Of a stretch of 64,000 nucleotides of DNA, positions 18,628-27,530 are shown piece after piece. The translations under genes and the position numbers were made by a program. The stretch's first letter is position 1. The number at the start of each line of letters is the position of its first letter. This DNA comes from JAKALD01 sp963817785 (lineage in GTDB: Bacteria > Pseudomonadota > Gammaproteobacteria > Burkholderiales > SG8-39): contig CAWFPL010000008.1 of assembly GCA_963817785.1 (NCBI GenBank), positions 62,001-126,000 of the forward strand. Reading direction: 5' to 3'. Under the pieces are notes generated by a model. It saw nothing but the letters and a program-made list of their open reading frames with translations, was not told the origin of the DNA and ran no database searches.

Positions 18628-18710
18628 CCCGCATAGCGGGTGAAAGCGATACCGGATCGTGACTTCGCTTGGATCTCGATGTTGTTGGGCAGTATGTGGT
18701 TCACTTGTTC

Positions 18711-18992
18711 AAATGGATCAGGCAGCATCTTCGAATCAAGGCCTTCTACGGCACCAGCGAGAACGCAGTAAAGTCGCAGATCTGGATCGCCATCTCGGTC
18801 TACGTGCTCGTGGCGATTGTCAAGAAAGGACTTAACCTCTCGCCAAGCCTGTATGAAACCCTACAGATCCTGAGCCTGACCATGTTCGAGCGAACCCCGC
18901 TGCGTCAGCTACTTACTTTGTCTGCGCCGGAACCAACCATCCTCACTTCGGCCAATCAATTGAATTTAACTTGTGCAGATATTCCGGGGTGA
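18711..18992 (+). pseudogene. IS4-family transposase, 3' part
   Basis: In-frame continuation of the 15250-16149 transposase: KWIRQHLRIKAFYGTSENAV, then IWIAISVYVLVAIVKKGLNL, ending at a stop at 18992. The KWI-x-QHLRI-x-F block normally follows ELFF directly in IS4 transposases, which fixes the insertion point of the recombinase element. Confidence 0.87.
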
Positions 18993-19070
18993 CGTCAGTT
19001 ACGCCCCTTCACGCGGAAGGCTCGGTACATAAGCCATCCCGCCGAACGATTCTGTCCGTCAGCTTCGTAC

Positions 19071-20771
19071 TCAATATCTTTCATATGTGGGAACGAGGTT
19101 CTTGTACTTCGCTACCAACTTGGCCCAGTCGGACGGCAACTTGACCTTCTTGGTCACAAACTTGGCCCCCGGCAGCCCTCCTCCGCACGCAAGACCCATG
19201 AACGCGCCCGGTCCGCCCGAGACCAGAATCTTGATGAAATCCGGGCTCGGCACGATCGCCACCGCGTCCATGGGGTTGGGCGGGATTGTCTCGAGGCTCC
19301 TCTTGGTCCAGCCGCCGCCTTCGTGGAAACTTGGGTGACGGTAGGCGGGAACGCGCCCGAATTCATAGACGAACTTCCGGATCATTAGCTTGCTCCAGCC
19401 TTTCTGCGCTAGCGTCCGCGCTTGTGGGGGCGTCATCAGCAGACAGGTCAGGCCGCTTCTTCCGGGCGGTAGGTTGTAGATCAGCGTGCTGAGCATCCCC
19501 TTGTCGTCGGAACCGTACTGCCAGATCTGGGAGTAGCAGTTCGGGAAGAACAGCGTGACGGCACTGTCGTCAGGCGCAAATCCCTGCTCGACGTGTAGCG
19601 GTTCCCAAGGGCTCGCCTCCTCGTTCTCGGCGATCACGCAGGAGTATTTCCCTGGGTTGCCGTACACGCCCATGTCCTCGACGCCCTTGCGCGCTCCACC
19701 GATGTTCTTGATGATGAGCCCCATGGCCCTGCCGATCGCCGCGTTGGCGATGTCTCCCGGGCTCATGGCGCCTGAGCTGCAGTTCACCCGCGCGTCGTTG
19801 CGTATCGGGCCATTGATGATCCAGAAAGGCGCCCACGAGCCGGTGCTTGTGCCGTAGGCGCCCAGATGGGCCAATGGATCGGTGAGCGCCTCCACACACG
19901 CGATCAGGATCGGCATGTGCATGGGCAGGGCGCCAGCCATGACGGCATTGACGGCGATTTTCTCGACCGTCGCCTTGCCGTAGCGGGGCTCGATCTTACC
20001 GACTATATGCTCGGGCGGCAGATCGGTCCCGGCCAGCATCTGCCGCACCGTGTCCTGGGTGGGAGGCAGAAGAGGCAAACCGTCGCCCCACCCCCTCTTG
20101 TAGAAGAAGCGGTTGAACTCCTCTAGGTGCCCTTTGAATGCGATTCTGGAGGGCTTTTCCTTTTCTTTTCTGTTCGGTGAAGCTTCTTCGGCAGTAAGCG
20201 GTTTCGTCAAGGCTTCGACGATCCGATTCATCGCCAAGCGTATCCCGGCGTCTGCATCCTCCTTGACGTTGCACTCGCAGGGAACCGTCTCCGGCACAAT
20301 CCGCACGGCCGGCAACCCCTTGTTCGACGCGGCAGACCGCCCGTCGGTGACGAAGCCCTCGTTTGCCAGTACTACAGCGGGCCGATGCAAGTCCTCAACG
20401 GATATTGCATCGTGCACGAGGAACTTCGTACATGACCCTCAATCTGCTACCGATAGCACGACCGCATCGACGCTGCCCACCCACGCCTCGAATCTGGCTT
20501 TGCCTTCGGTCAGGATCTCCGGCGAGTTGATGACCGTGGACGCGTACCACGAGGTCTTCACACCGGGGAAGTTCTGCCGCAGCTCCCTTTCGACAGCACC
20601 CAACGTCAGCTCGGCGGCGCGCTTACGGTTGGAGAATAGGCCGATCGTCTTCCCGGCCAAGTCCTGCTGGCGCGGAGCGATGCCACGCAGGGGCACGGGA
20701 TCGACATCCGCCCACGGGCTAAAAACCTCGTACCCTTCGCTGCGCTGGTTGACCTCGGTGGCAATATTCAT
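19071..20771 (-). CDS. UGSC-type selenoprotein (Sec at residue 111, in-frame TGA)
   Basis: The frame is open from ATG 20771 (GGAGG ribosome site) to 19071 except for one TGA at 20439-20441. Reading the TGA as Sec gives ...VLSVAD-U-GSCTKFLVHDA, exactly the U-G-S-C motif that names this redox family. Total 566 residues. Residues 1-110 (GYEVFSPWADVDPVPLRGIAP, KTIGLFSNRKRAAE) form the UGSC domain, and about 180-566 are a second domain of unknown function (WGDGLPLLPPT, YGTSTGSWAPFWIINGP, NCSSGAMSPGDIANAAIGRA, SGGPGAFMGLACGGGLPG). A SECIS-like hairpin follows the TGA, and selA, selB, selC and a thioredoxin-reductase-like gene adjoin. The USC pair suggests a selenenylsulfide redox centre (inference). 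Without Sec, translation would end at 110 residues. Confidence 0.9.
20413..20432 (-). promoter_or_regulatory. Bacterial SECIS-like hairpin
   Basis: Immediately 3' of the TGA in the mRNA, UGUACGA pairs with UCGUGCA (7 bp with one G-U), closing the loop AGUUCC. The loop has G at position 2 followed by U, as bacterial SECIS elements require for SelB recognition. The loop begins 16 nt from the first base of the TGA, at the short end of the usual range. It lies inside the coding sequence, as in bacteria. Confidence 0.65.
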
Positions 20772-20952
20772 TGATCCTCCTCATGCGAAACGGTTGATTG
20801 CGACGACCCCTCAATGTCTAATGCAAACGCGGTACCCCGTCAAGCCGAGGGCATGCGGCTGGTCAAGAAAAAACGAGACACAACCGGCACGCCTGATCGC
20901 CTTTCGCTTAGCGGGGATCCGGAGAAAACGAACCTAGGAGCAGGAATATTCG

Positions 20953-21882
20953 ATGGACTACGATGCGATCATCGTCGGCGGAGGGCCCGCAGGGTTGGCG
21001 GCGGGCACGCAGCTGGCGCAAGCGAAATATCGCGTGCTGTTGCTGGACAAGGAGTCGCTCGGCGGACTCATCATCAACGTGGAATGGATCAACGGCTACC
21101 CCGGTCCGGGCGAGAAGGTGGCGGGTGCGATGCTTGCGTCGGAGCTGGTCGACCGCGCCGAGAAGGCGGGCGTGGAAATGGAGCTGGCGGAGGTGGCCGA
21201 GATCGAGCCTTACTCCGGCTGCATCTCGGTCACGCGCGCGGACGGCAGCGCGCATACGACTTCGGCGGTGATCCTAGCCGGCGGATTACATTCCAGGAAG
21301 CTGGGAGTACCGGGAGAGGACAAATACCAGGACAAAGGCATGATCCATTGCGCCATGTGCGACGCGGGGCTGTATAGAGACCGCGTAGTCGCGGTGTGCG
21401 GCGCAGGGGACGCCGGGCTGATCGAGGCGATGTACTTGGCACGGTTCGCCTCCAAGGTTCTCGTCGTCGAGGCTCAGCTGCGCCCGAGCGCAAAGCCCGC
21501 GCTCCAAGAGCGCGCCTTGGCCGATGCAAAGCTGGAAATCCTCTGCGGCGAACGCCCGGTCGAAATTGTCGGCAACGACGGCGTAACCGGCCTAGTCGTC
21601 CAGAACGCGGCGACCGGCAGGAAGGAAACGCTGAACGTCTACGGGGTACTGGTTCATGTCGGCTATGCACCCGCGACAGGTTACCTAGAAGGGCTACTGA
21701 CGCTCGATCAGGCTCTGCATATCGCAGTAAACGAGGCCTTCGAAACTGAACTCCCCGGCATCTTCGCCGCCGGCGACATTCGGAGCGGATCGCCGCGCAA
21801 CGTCGCGGCGGCAGTCGCTGACGGGAAGGCCGCCGCCACCACCGTGCAGCGGCTCCTGCAGACCTTGCACCAGGCCACGTAG
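20953..21882 (+). CDS. Thioredoxin-reductase-like FAD/NAD(P) oxidoreductase
   Basis: A 309-residue flavoprotein of thioredoxin reductase length. FAD motif GGGPAG at residues 9-14, redox pair C133-AM-C136 in IHCAMCDAG (standard TrxB has CATC), second nucleotide site CGAGDAG near 149-155, and the FAD tail IFAAGDIRSGSPRNVAAAVADG. The start has AGGAG in front. It is divergent from the UGSC selenoprotein across a 180-bp shared intergenic region and 57 bp upstream of selB on the same strand. Placement suggests it recharges a thiol/selenol carrier, possibly the UGSC protein itself (inference). No thioredoxin gene is nearby. Confidence 0.88.
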   Translation: MDYDAIIVGGGPAGLAAGTQLAQAKYRVLLLDKESLGGLIINVEWINGYPGPGEKVAGAMLASELVDRAEKAGVEMELAEVAEIEPYSGCISVTRADGSAHTTSAVILAGGLHSRKLGVPGEDKYQDKGMIHCAMCDAGLYRDRVVAVCGAGDAGLIEAMYLARFASKVLVVEAQLRPSAKPALQERALADAKLEILCGERPVEIVGNDGVTGLVVQNAATGRKETLNVYGVLVHVGYAPATGYLEGLLTLDQALHIAVNEAFETELPGIFAAGDIRSGSPRNVAAAVADGKAAATTVQRLLQTLHQAT

Positions 21883-21939
21883 CGCCCAAAATCGGGTCAC
21901 CTCGCAGGAACGGCAGCGCGGACCCTGGCACGGCTTAAC

Positions 21940-23946
21940 ATGATCGTCGCCACTGCGGGCCATATCGACCACGGCAAGACGCTGCTGGTGAGGACTCTCA
22001 CGGGCGTGGACACGGATCGCCTACCGGAGGAGAGGGCGCGCGGCATCTCGATCGACCTCGGATTCGCCTACTTGCCCCTCGCAGGTGGCGAACTGATCGG
22101 GTTCGTGGACGTGCCCGGTCACGAGCGCTTCATTCACAACATGCTCGCCGGCGTATGCGGCATCGACTATGCGCTGCTCGCGGTCGCGGCGGACGACGGG
22201 GTAATGCCGCAGACCGTGGAGCACCTGCAGATCCTGAATCTGCTGGGCGTTCGCCGCGGAATCGCGGTCATCACCAAAACCGACCGAGTCGACCCGGACC
22301 GTGTCTACGAGGTCGAAATGCAGCTGCACGCCCTTCTCATTGGAACGGCGCTCGCCGGAATCGCGGTACTGCCGGTGTCCGCGGTCACCGGCGCCGGCGT
22401 CGACCGCTTGCGCCGAGAATTGGAGTCCGCGGCGCAAGCGCACGCGATGCGCTACGTCGACGGGCAACACTTCCGGCTCGCCGTCGACCGTGCGTTCACT
22501 GTTGCGGGCAGCGGTTGCGTGGTGACCGGCACGGTGTTCAACGGCGAGGTCCGGCCGAGCGATCGGCTGATGGTATCGCCCGAGGGCGTTCCGGTGCGCG
22601 TGCGCGCCATCCAGATCCGCGGCAAACCCGCGGAGCGGGCGCAGGCCGGGGACCGATGCGCAATGAATCTTTCGGGGATCGAAGTTGGAGCCGTAGCGCG
22701 CGGCCACTGGGTGCTGCACGAGTCACTCCATTCGCCGACACGCTGCATGGATGTGCGGTTTACGTTCCTATCCACCGAGCGAGCGCCTCTCCAGCACTGG
22801 ACGCCGGTGCACCTGCATTTGGCCACGACCGACGTGATGGCGCGGGTGGCAATCCGCGGGAGCGCGGCGCTCGCGCCCGGCTCGTCGGCCCTGGCCCAGA
22901 TCGTGCTCGAGCAGCCGATCGCCGCTCTTAACGGCGACCGCTTCATTCTGCGGGACCGGTCGGCTGGCCGTACCCTCGGCGGCGGCACGGTGATCGACCC
23001 GTTCGCGCCCGGCACGCGCCGCGCATCGCCCGCGCGGCTGGCGGCGCTCGCCGCGCTCGAGCAGGCGACGCCCGAGGCCGCGCTGGCGCAGTTGCTGAAC
23101 ATCCCACGCCATTCAGTTGATTGCACCACCTTCGAGACAATGTTCGATCTCCGCGACGAGCGGGCGGCGTTGCTGTACCGCTCGGCCGATGCGGCCGTGC
23201 TCGGCCGCGAGCGGCGCGTCGCCATTGCGCGCGACGGCGCCGCGGCAGTGCGCGACAGGGTCCTCGCGCGCCTCGGCGAATTCCACCGCGCGCAACCGCG
23301 GGCGCTGGGAATCGGCCCCTCGGTGCTGCGCAAGGAGCTCGCGCCCTGGCTGACTGCGGATGCGTTCTCGTTCCTGCTGCGGGGCCTGGCCGATGCGCGC
23401 GCGCTCGAAGTCGACGGCTCGAACGTGCGCCTGCCCGGGCACGATCCCACCTTCAATTCCGCCGATGCGGACCTGTGGCGCGCGGTACTACCGACACTGC
23501 TTCAGGGCCGCTTCTGCCCACCGACCGCCGCCGAGCTGGCGCGCAGTCTATGCGTGGACGCGAAGGATCTCACGGACTTCCTGCACCGCAAGAGCCGATC
23601 CGGCGAGCTGATGCGCGTCACCGAGGACCGCTTCTATCCCAAGGCGACTTTGGCGATCCTCGCCGCCAACGCCGCCCTAGTCGCACGCTCGGCCTCGAGA
23701 GGATTGTTTACCGCGGCGCAGTATCGCGACGTGACCGGAATCGGCAGGACCCTCGCCATCAGGATCCTGGAATTCCTGGATACGCTCGGCATCACGCAGC
23801 GCATCGGTGATGCGCGCAAGATGCACAAGAACTTCGTGCCGATCCTTGGTCCAGCGAAGCCCGACATAGCGCCACTGCCGCAACCGCCACGGCACCGCAC
23901 AACCCGCTCTGGTAAAGCGACCCGTGCAAAACGCCTGCAGCGCTAG
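21940..23946 (+). CDS. selB: Selenocysteine-specific elongation factor SelB
   Basis: A 668-residue GTPase that delivers Sec-tRNA to the ribosome at SECIS-marked UGA codons. G1 is AGHIDHGKT at residues 6-14, G3 is DVPGHERFIHNM, and G4 is TKTD. The EF-Tu-like domains II and III follow, then C-terminal winged helices (about 430-640) that bind the SECIS, containing TAAQYRDVTGIGRTLAIRIL. The length is typical (E. coli 614). Full length and unbroken, so Sec decoding should be functional. Confidence 0.96.
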   Translation: MIVATAGHIDHGKTLLVRTLTGVDTDRLPEERARGISIDLGFAYLPLAGGELIGFVDVPGHERFIHNMLAGVCGIDYALLAVAADDGVMPQTVEHLQILNLLGVRRGIAVITKTDRVDPDRVYEVEMQLHALLIGTALAGIAVLPVSAVTGAGVDRLRRELESAAQAHAMRYVDGQHFRLAVDRAFTVAGSGCVVTGTVFNGEVRPSDRLMVSPEGVPVRVRAIQIRGKPAERAQAGDRCAMNLSGIEVGAVARGHWVLHESLHSPTRCMDVRFTFLSTERAPLQHWTPVHLHLATTDVMARVAIRGSAALAPGSSALAQIVLEQPIAALNGDRFILRDRSAGRTLGGGTVIDPFAPGTRRASPARLAALAALEQATPEAALAQLLNIPRHSVDCTTFETMFDLRDERAALLYRSADAAVLGRERRVAIARDGAAAVRDRVLARLGEFHRAQPRALGIGPSVLRKELAPWLTADAFSFLLRGLADARALEVDGSNVRLPGHDPTFNSADADLWRAVLPTLLQGRFCPPTAAELARSLCVDAKDLTDFLHRKSRSGELMRVTEDRFYPKATLAILAANAALVARSASRGLFTAAQYRDVTGIGRTLAIRILEFLDTLGITQRIGDARKMHKNFVPILGPAKPDIAPLPQPPRHRTTRSGKATRAKRLQR

Positions 23947-24004
23947 GTGCTGTAGCGAGATCGGCATCGCGCACTACTCGCACGCGATGCGCTTGTTTCT
24001 GCGG

Positions 24005-24094
24005 CGGAAGAGTTGGGAGTCGAACCCTAGGGGACGCACGCGTCCCCTCGCTGGATTTGAAGTCCAGGCGCCCCACCGGGGACGCGACTCTTCC
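24005..24094 (-). tRNA. selC: tRNA-Sec (anticodon UCA)
   Basis: On the minus strand, an 8-bp acceptor stem GGAAGAGT/ACTCTTCC encloses an extended D-arm (GTCCCC/GGGGCG region), the anticodon arm CTGGACTTCAAATCCAG with TCA at 24058-24060, a long variable arm (AGGGGACG paired with CGTCCCCT) and a T-loop TTCGACT. The discriminator is G, and the 3' end reads CCG rather than an encoded CCA. About 90 nt, long as expected for tRNA-Sec. It starts 10 nt after the selA stop, so selA and selC are probably one transcript. Confidence 0.95.
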
Positions 24095-24104
24095 GAGGGC
24101 AATA

Positions 24105-25535
24105 CTAATGTTCTTTCGGGCGATCGGAAAGCCGATCGAGCTGGTTCAGAAAGCGGTCCTCGTCGTCCAGGCAGCGCAGGTCAAAGTACAGTGCGCCGTC
24201 GTGGACGCGCCCGATCACGGGGATCGGCAGGTGCCGAAACGTTCGCGCTAGGTCCTCAACTCGTGCAGATGCCTCGCGCCGAGCCGCCAATGGTCGTATC
24301 GCCAAGGCGAAACTCGGTAGGCGCTCCCCCGGAAGTGATCCGCTACCAGCCTGGCTCTCACAACTTTCGGTTGTTACCGTGGCGTACCCGGAAAGCGAGT
24401 GCGCGATCACGGGCAGCACGCGACTGGCTTGAGCCTCGATGTCCGACTGCGAACGGCGCAAGTGACGTAGAAGCGGAAGGTTGTTTGCCAGACAGTCCGG
24501 GTTCGAATATAGGCGCAATACGGCCGAAAGGCCGGCAATTCTCAGCTTGTCCAGGCGAACGGCCCGTTTGAGCGCGTTGTGATTGATCCGCTCGACGAGC
24601 TCGCGACGCCCCACAATGATCCCTGCCTGTGGACCGCCGACTAGCTTGTCGCCGCTGAAGGTGACTAGGTCGCCCCCTGCTTGAATCATTTCGGCCGGCG
24701 TGTGTTCGTGGGGTAGACCCCAGCGCCGCATATCCAGCAGCGCACCTGCGCCCAAGTCGGAGACCAGCGGCAGGCTCCGCTCGTGTGCTAGCTTCGCCAA
24801 CGAGTTCTCAGTTACGGACTTCGTGAACCCGAGGATCTGGAAGTTGCTCGGGTGCACTTTCATGATGAGCGCAGTACGCGGTCCGATTGCCTCTGCATAG
24901 TCACGCAGATGCGTACGATTCGTTGTGCCAATCTCGACCAACCTGCAGCCCGCGCACTTCATGATCTCCGGCATGCGAAACTCGCCGCCGATCTCGATCA
25001 ACTCACCTCGAGACACGATGACTTCCTTCCGTTGCGCCAGCGTGTTCAATACCAGGAGAACGGCAGCCGCATTATTGTTCACGACCGTCGCTTTTTCGGC
25101 GCCGGCTATCTTCGCCAAGAGGCTCTCCAGGTGTCTATCGCGGTCGCCGCGCCGGCCTGTGTCGAGGTCGAACTCCAAATTCACTGCGTTGCAGGCTGCG
25201 CTCGCGATCGCTTCGCGCGCTTCCCGCGGCAGCACGGCTCGGCCGAGGTTAGTGTGCAGGATCGTTCCCGTCAGATTGAATAGGGGCTGTAGCGATCCCC
25301 TCGCGGCAGCTTCCAGTCGGGTCACCACCCGCGCCACGATGCGCGCCGCTGTCGTTTCGTTCAGCGTCGCACCGTCTGGTTTTCTAAGAATTGCGCGCAG
25401 CCAATTGACTTCGTCGCGAATAGCGGCGACGACCGCGTCGCGACCATACTCCGCGATTAGGACCGCCACGGCGGCGAGTCTCAGAATCCGGTCAACCGAA
25501 GGGATTGAAGCGCGAATCGGCCCGCTGGCGGCCAT
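24105..25535 (-). CDS. selA: L-seryl-tRNA(Sec) selenium transferase SelA
   Basis: A 476-residue PLP enzyme that converts seryl-tRNA-Sec to selenocysteinyl-tRNA-Sec using selenophosphate. Visible: SIPSVDRIL at the N-terminus, LFNLTGTILHTNLGRAVL, VVNNNAAAVLLVLNTLA, EIGTTNRTHLRDY, VSDLGAGALLDM, and the PLP lysine in TFSGDKLVGGPQAGII. Length is normal. It reads towards selC and converges with selB. No selD (selenophosphate synthetase) is in the window, so selenophosphate must come from elsewhere. Confidence 0.97.
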   Translation of the reverse strand: MAASGPIRASIPSVDRILRLAAVAVLIAEYGRDAVVAAIRDEVNWLRAILRKPDGATLNETTAARIVARVVTRLEAAARGSLQPLFNLTGTILHTNLGRAVLPREAREAIASAACNAVNLEFDLDTGRRGDRDRHLESLLAKIAGAEKATVVNNNAAAVLLVLNTLAQRKEVIVSRGELIEIGGEFRMPEIMKCAGCRLVEIGTTNRTHLRDYAEAIGPRTALIMKVHPSNFQILGFTKSVTENSLAKLAHERSLPLVSDLGAGALLDMRRWGLPHEHTPAEMIQAGGDLVTFSGDKLVGGPQAGIIVGRRELVERINHNALKRAVRLDKLRIAGLSAVLRLYSNPDCLANNLPLLRHLRRSQSDIEAQASRVLPVIAHSLSGYATVTTESCESQAGSGSLPGERLPSFALAIRPLAARREASARVEDLARTFRHLPIPVIGRVHDGALYFDLRCLDDEDRFLNQLDRLSDRPKEH

Positions 25536-25719
25536 AGCGCGATTTCGCGACTAGGAATTCAAAGCAAACAACGAAGCTTCGGTGGAAGTCCCCGATGCCA
25601 GCGACGATTCGTAACAGTCCACTTTCACGTGAATATACATTGTTGCATTTGTTAACGGCTCTGGTGTCGCAATCGAAAGCGGGTATCAGCCGGCGCCCTT
25701 TTGCTCCGCGGGATCACCA

Positions 25720-25729
25720 CAGCTAGACA
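25720..25729. repeat. Target-site duplication, left copy
   Basis: CAGCTAGACA, identical to 27194-27203, directly abuts the left inverted repeat of the IS4-family element. A 10-bp duplication fits this family. Confidence 0.88.
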
Positions 25730-27193
25730 CAATACCCTTCACTTAACGATTGAGATAGCCTTGTTGATGTTGACCGGTGGGAGCGGCTCCGCGGCACGCG
25801 GACTCAGTGGGAAGTTGCTCATCTTGCGTTTGACGCCGCGCGGATTGCGTCGGCCGCGGCGGGGGGCGACTCGCTCCTGGAGAATCTCCTCGAGCACACG
25901 CTCATGAAAGGCTTTGCGCTCCAGAGGGGGGAATAGCGTGGAAGGCAGGGAGTTTGCGCCGCACCACGCGCACGGCATGCAGAAACGATAGTCGGTCGGG
26001 ATCTTCGCCTGCCTTCAAGGCCGCCTCGTGCATCAGCGCGCGCACCGCGAAGTGGGCCAGCATCAGCCCATAGAACTCCTGGCGCACCAAGTCGGGCGTT
26101 TTGCTGCGCAAGACGATCTTGGCGCCCCGCAGATGGGTCTTGAGCTCATCGAGCGCCGTTTCAATCTCCCAGCGCTCGTGGTAGAGCGCGGCGAGTTCCT
26201 GGGCCGGGGCTTGTTGCGGATCCAGAATACTGGTCACCAAGCGGTAGATCGGCTCGGCCCCCGCGATGCCTTCCAGACGGTACTCGATCACCCGCACCGT
26301 GACGCCACGGCTGCTGCTGCGGTGGCGTCGATCTTTTTTAGAGGGGTAGATACGGCTCAGATAGGAACCATCGGCCAGCCGCTTCTCACAGGGCAGACGG
26401 AGATTCTTCTTGACCCTCCAGAGCAGCTGCGCCTGCGTGGCGAGTGCCTGGCGCCACATCTCGAAGCCGAAGAACCCCCGGTCGGCCAGGCACAACATCG
26501 TCTTGTGCAATGCTCCGAGCACGTCTTGGGCCAAGCGGTTCTCGGCGGTGGCATACGGACCCATCTGGGTGCCAAAGAGCACGTGCGTCCCGTTTTCCAC
26601 AAGGCAGACGAAACGGAACTGGGGGTAGGCACTGCTGCCGCGGCTTGCTCCGGGCCGGCCAAAGGCTTCTTCATTGGCTTTCTCGTCCGCCACATCCAAG
26701 GTGCTGCCATCCAAGCTCACCAGGCGCCATTGGCGGTACCAGGCACCTTGGCTGGCCGCCACGGCAATGGGCTTGACCACCTCATCGTGCAGTTGTCGCA
26801 GCGGTTCCCACCCCAGGCGCGAGCGGGCCTGAGAGATCCCCGAGTTACCGGTCACCTTGAAGCTCACCGACGGATCCATCAGCCACTGCACGCCTTCAAG
26901 CAGACAACGCAGCACTTCGCGATACGACGAGTGCATGTACAGCGCCAAGGCGATGGCGTAGTACACCACCACGTGGGCCGGCAAGTCGCGCTCGCGCAGG
27001 CTCGCCTTGCCGGTGGCGGCGAGAACCGCGCGCACTCGCTTCAACGGGACGGTCTTGGTGATCACACCGAGGCTGATGTAGTCGGTGATCCGACTCCCCT
27101 CGGGCAGCGCCGCAAGCGTGCGTGCCATAGCCGGTTCTCCTGTCGTGGAAAGCGACAGGATAGCGCCGTGCCAGCATTAAGTGAAGAGTATTG
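25730..27193 (-). mobile_element. IS4-family insertion sequence with 10-bp target duplication
   Basis: A 1464-bp element. Left end CAATACCCTTCACTTAA and, as reverse complement, right end CAATACTCTTCACTTAA are 17-bp terminal inverted repeats with one mismatch. They are flanked by a perfect direct repeat CAGCTAGACA. The clean ends and duplication show a direct insertion, probably recent. It encodes one transposase, which carries a frameshift. Confidence 0.92.
25739..27128 (-). pseudogene. IS4-family transposase, frameshifted near the C-terminus
   Basis: The main frame (27128 to 25902, 408 codons) has an N-terminal IS4-type domain (ITDYISLGVITKTVPLKRVR) and a DDE core: LVSLDGSTLDVAD (Asp), LCLADRGFFGFEMW (Asp), LYHERWEIETALDELK (Glu). 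At a run of six G on the plus strand (25926-25931) the frame slips; the expected tail (PPLERKAFHERVLEEIL to AISIVK) is found in the next frame and ends at 25739. One base less in the run would give an intact protein of about 462 residues, so this may be a real mutation or a homopolymer sequencing error. Confidence 0.85.
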
Positions 27194-27203
27194 CAGCTAG
27201 ACA
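27194..27203. repeat. Target-site duplication, right copy
   Basis: CAGCTAGACA directly after the right inverted repeat; perfect match to 25720-25729. Confidence 0.88.
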
Positions 27204-27530
27204 ACGTGGCCGTGTTTGTGGATGCGCCCGGTTGCCCTTCGTCATCGCAGGTTGCGCAGAGAACCGCGCCAAGCCACCGCCCATCTCCTGGGCCAGCATT
27301 TCTCACGGAATACCCGACATGAGAGCACAAACGAGAGGCCCGTGAGCGCCCGGCAGTGGTCCAAGGGCCTGCGTGTCCCGGACTGCAGCTTTGGCATCGC
27401 TTGGGTGCCCACAGCGGCGGCTCGATAACCGACCATCGTTCATCATCGACAGTTCGTGTGCCATCTTGTCCTTTCAAAGCAAGACTATCAACCCGAGTGT
27501 GCGAGCATCGTCTTGATCTTGCTATATGCT
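27204..27530. other. Intergenic stretch without a supported gene
   Basis: 327 bp between the IS4 element and the stop of the ThDP enzyme. Short frames on both strands have no family features. I see no terminator hairpin with a T-run. Confidence 0.45.

Larger units (their letters stand above)
16147..18710. mobile_element. Compact serine-recombinase element inserted in the IS4 transposase gene
   Basis: About 2.56 kb separates the two halves of the IS4 transposase gene. TTGTTC occurs at both junctions (16141-16146 and 18705-18710), and excision between the short TTC cores restores the expected VELFFKWIRQH reading frame exactly. The cargo is only a large serine recombinase and a small upstream partner, with 34 bp and about 80 bp of flank, so it appears to be a minimal self-mobile unit. 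Serine recombinases cross over at a short core without the long duplications made by DDE enzymes, which fits. Confidence 0.75.

Noticed and set aside
20439..20771. A separate 110-residue protein ending at the TGA
   Set aside because: The downstream frame continues in phase with the UGSC motif and lacks its own ribosome site; the Sec read-through reading explains both frames.
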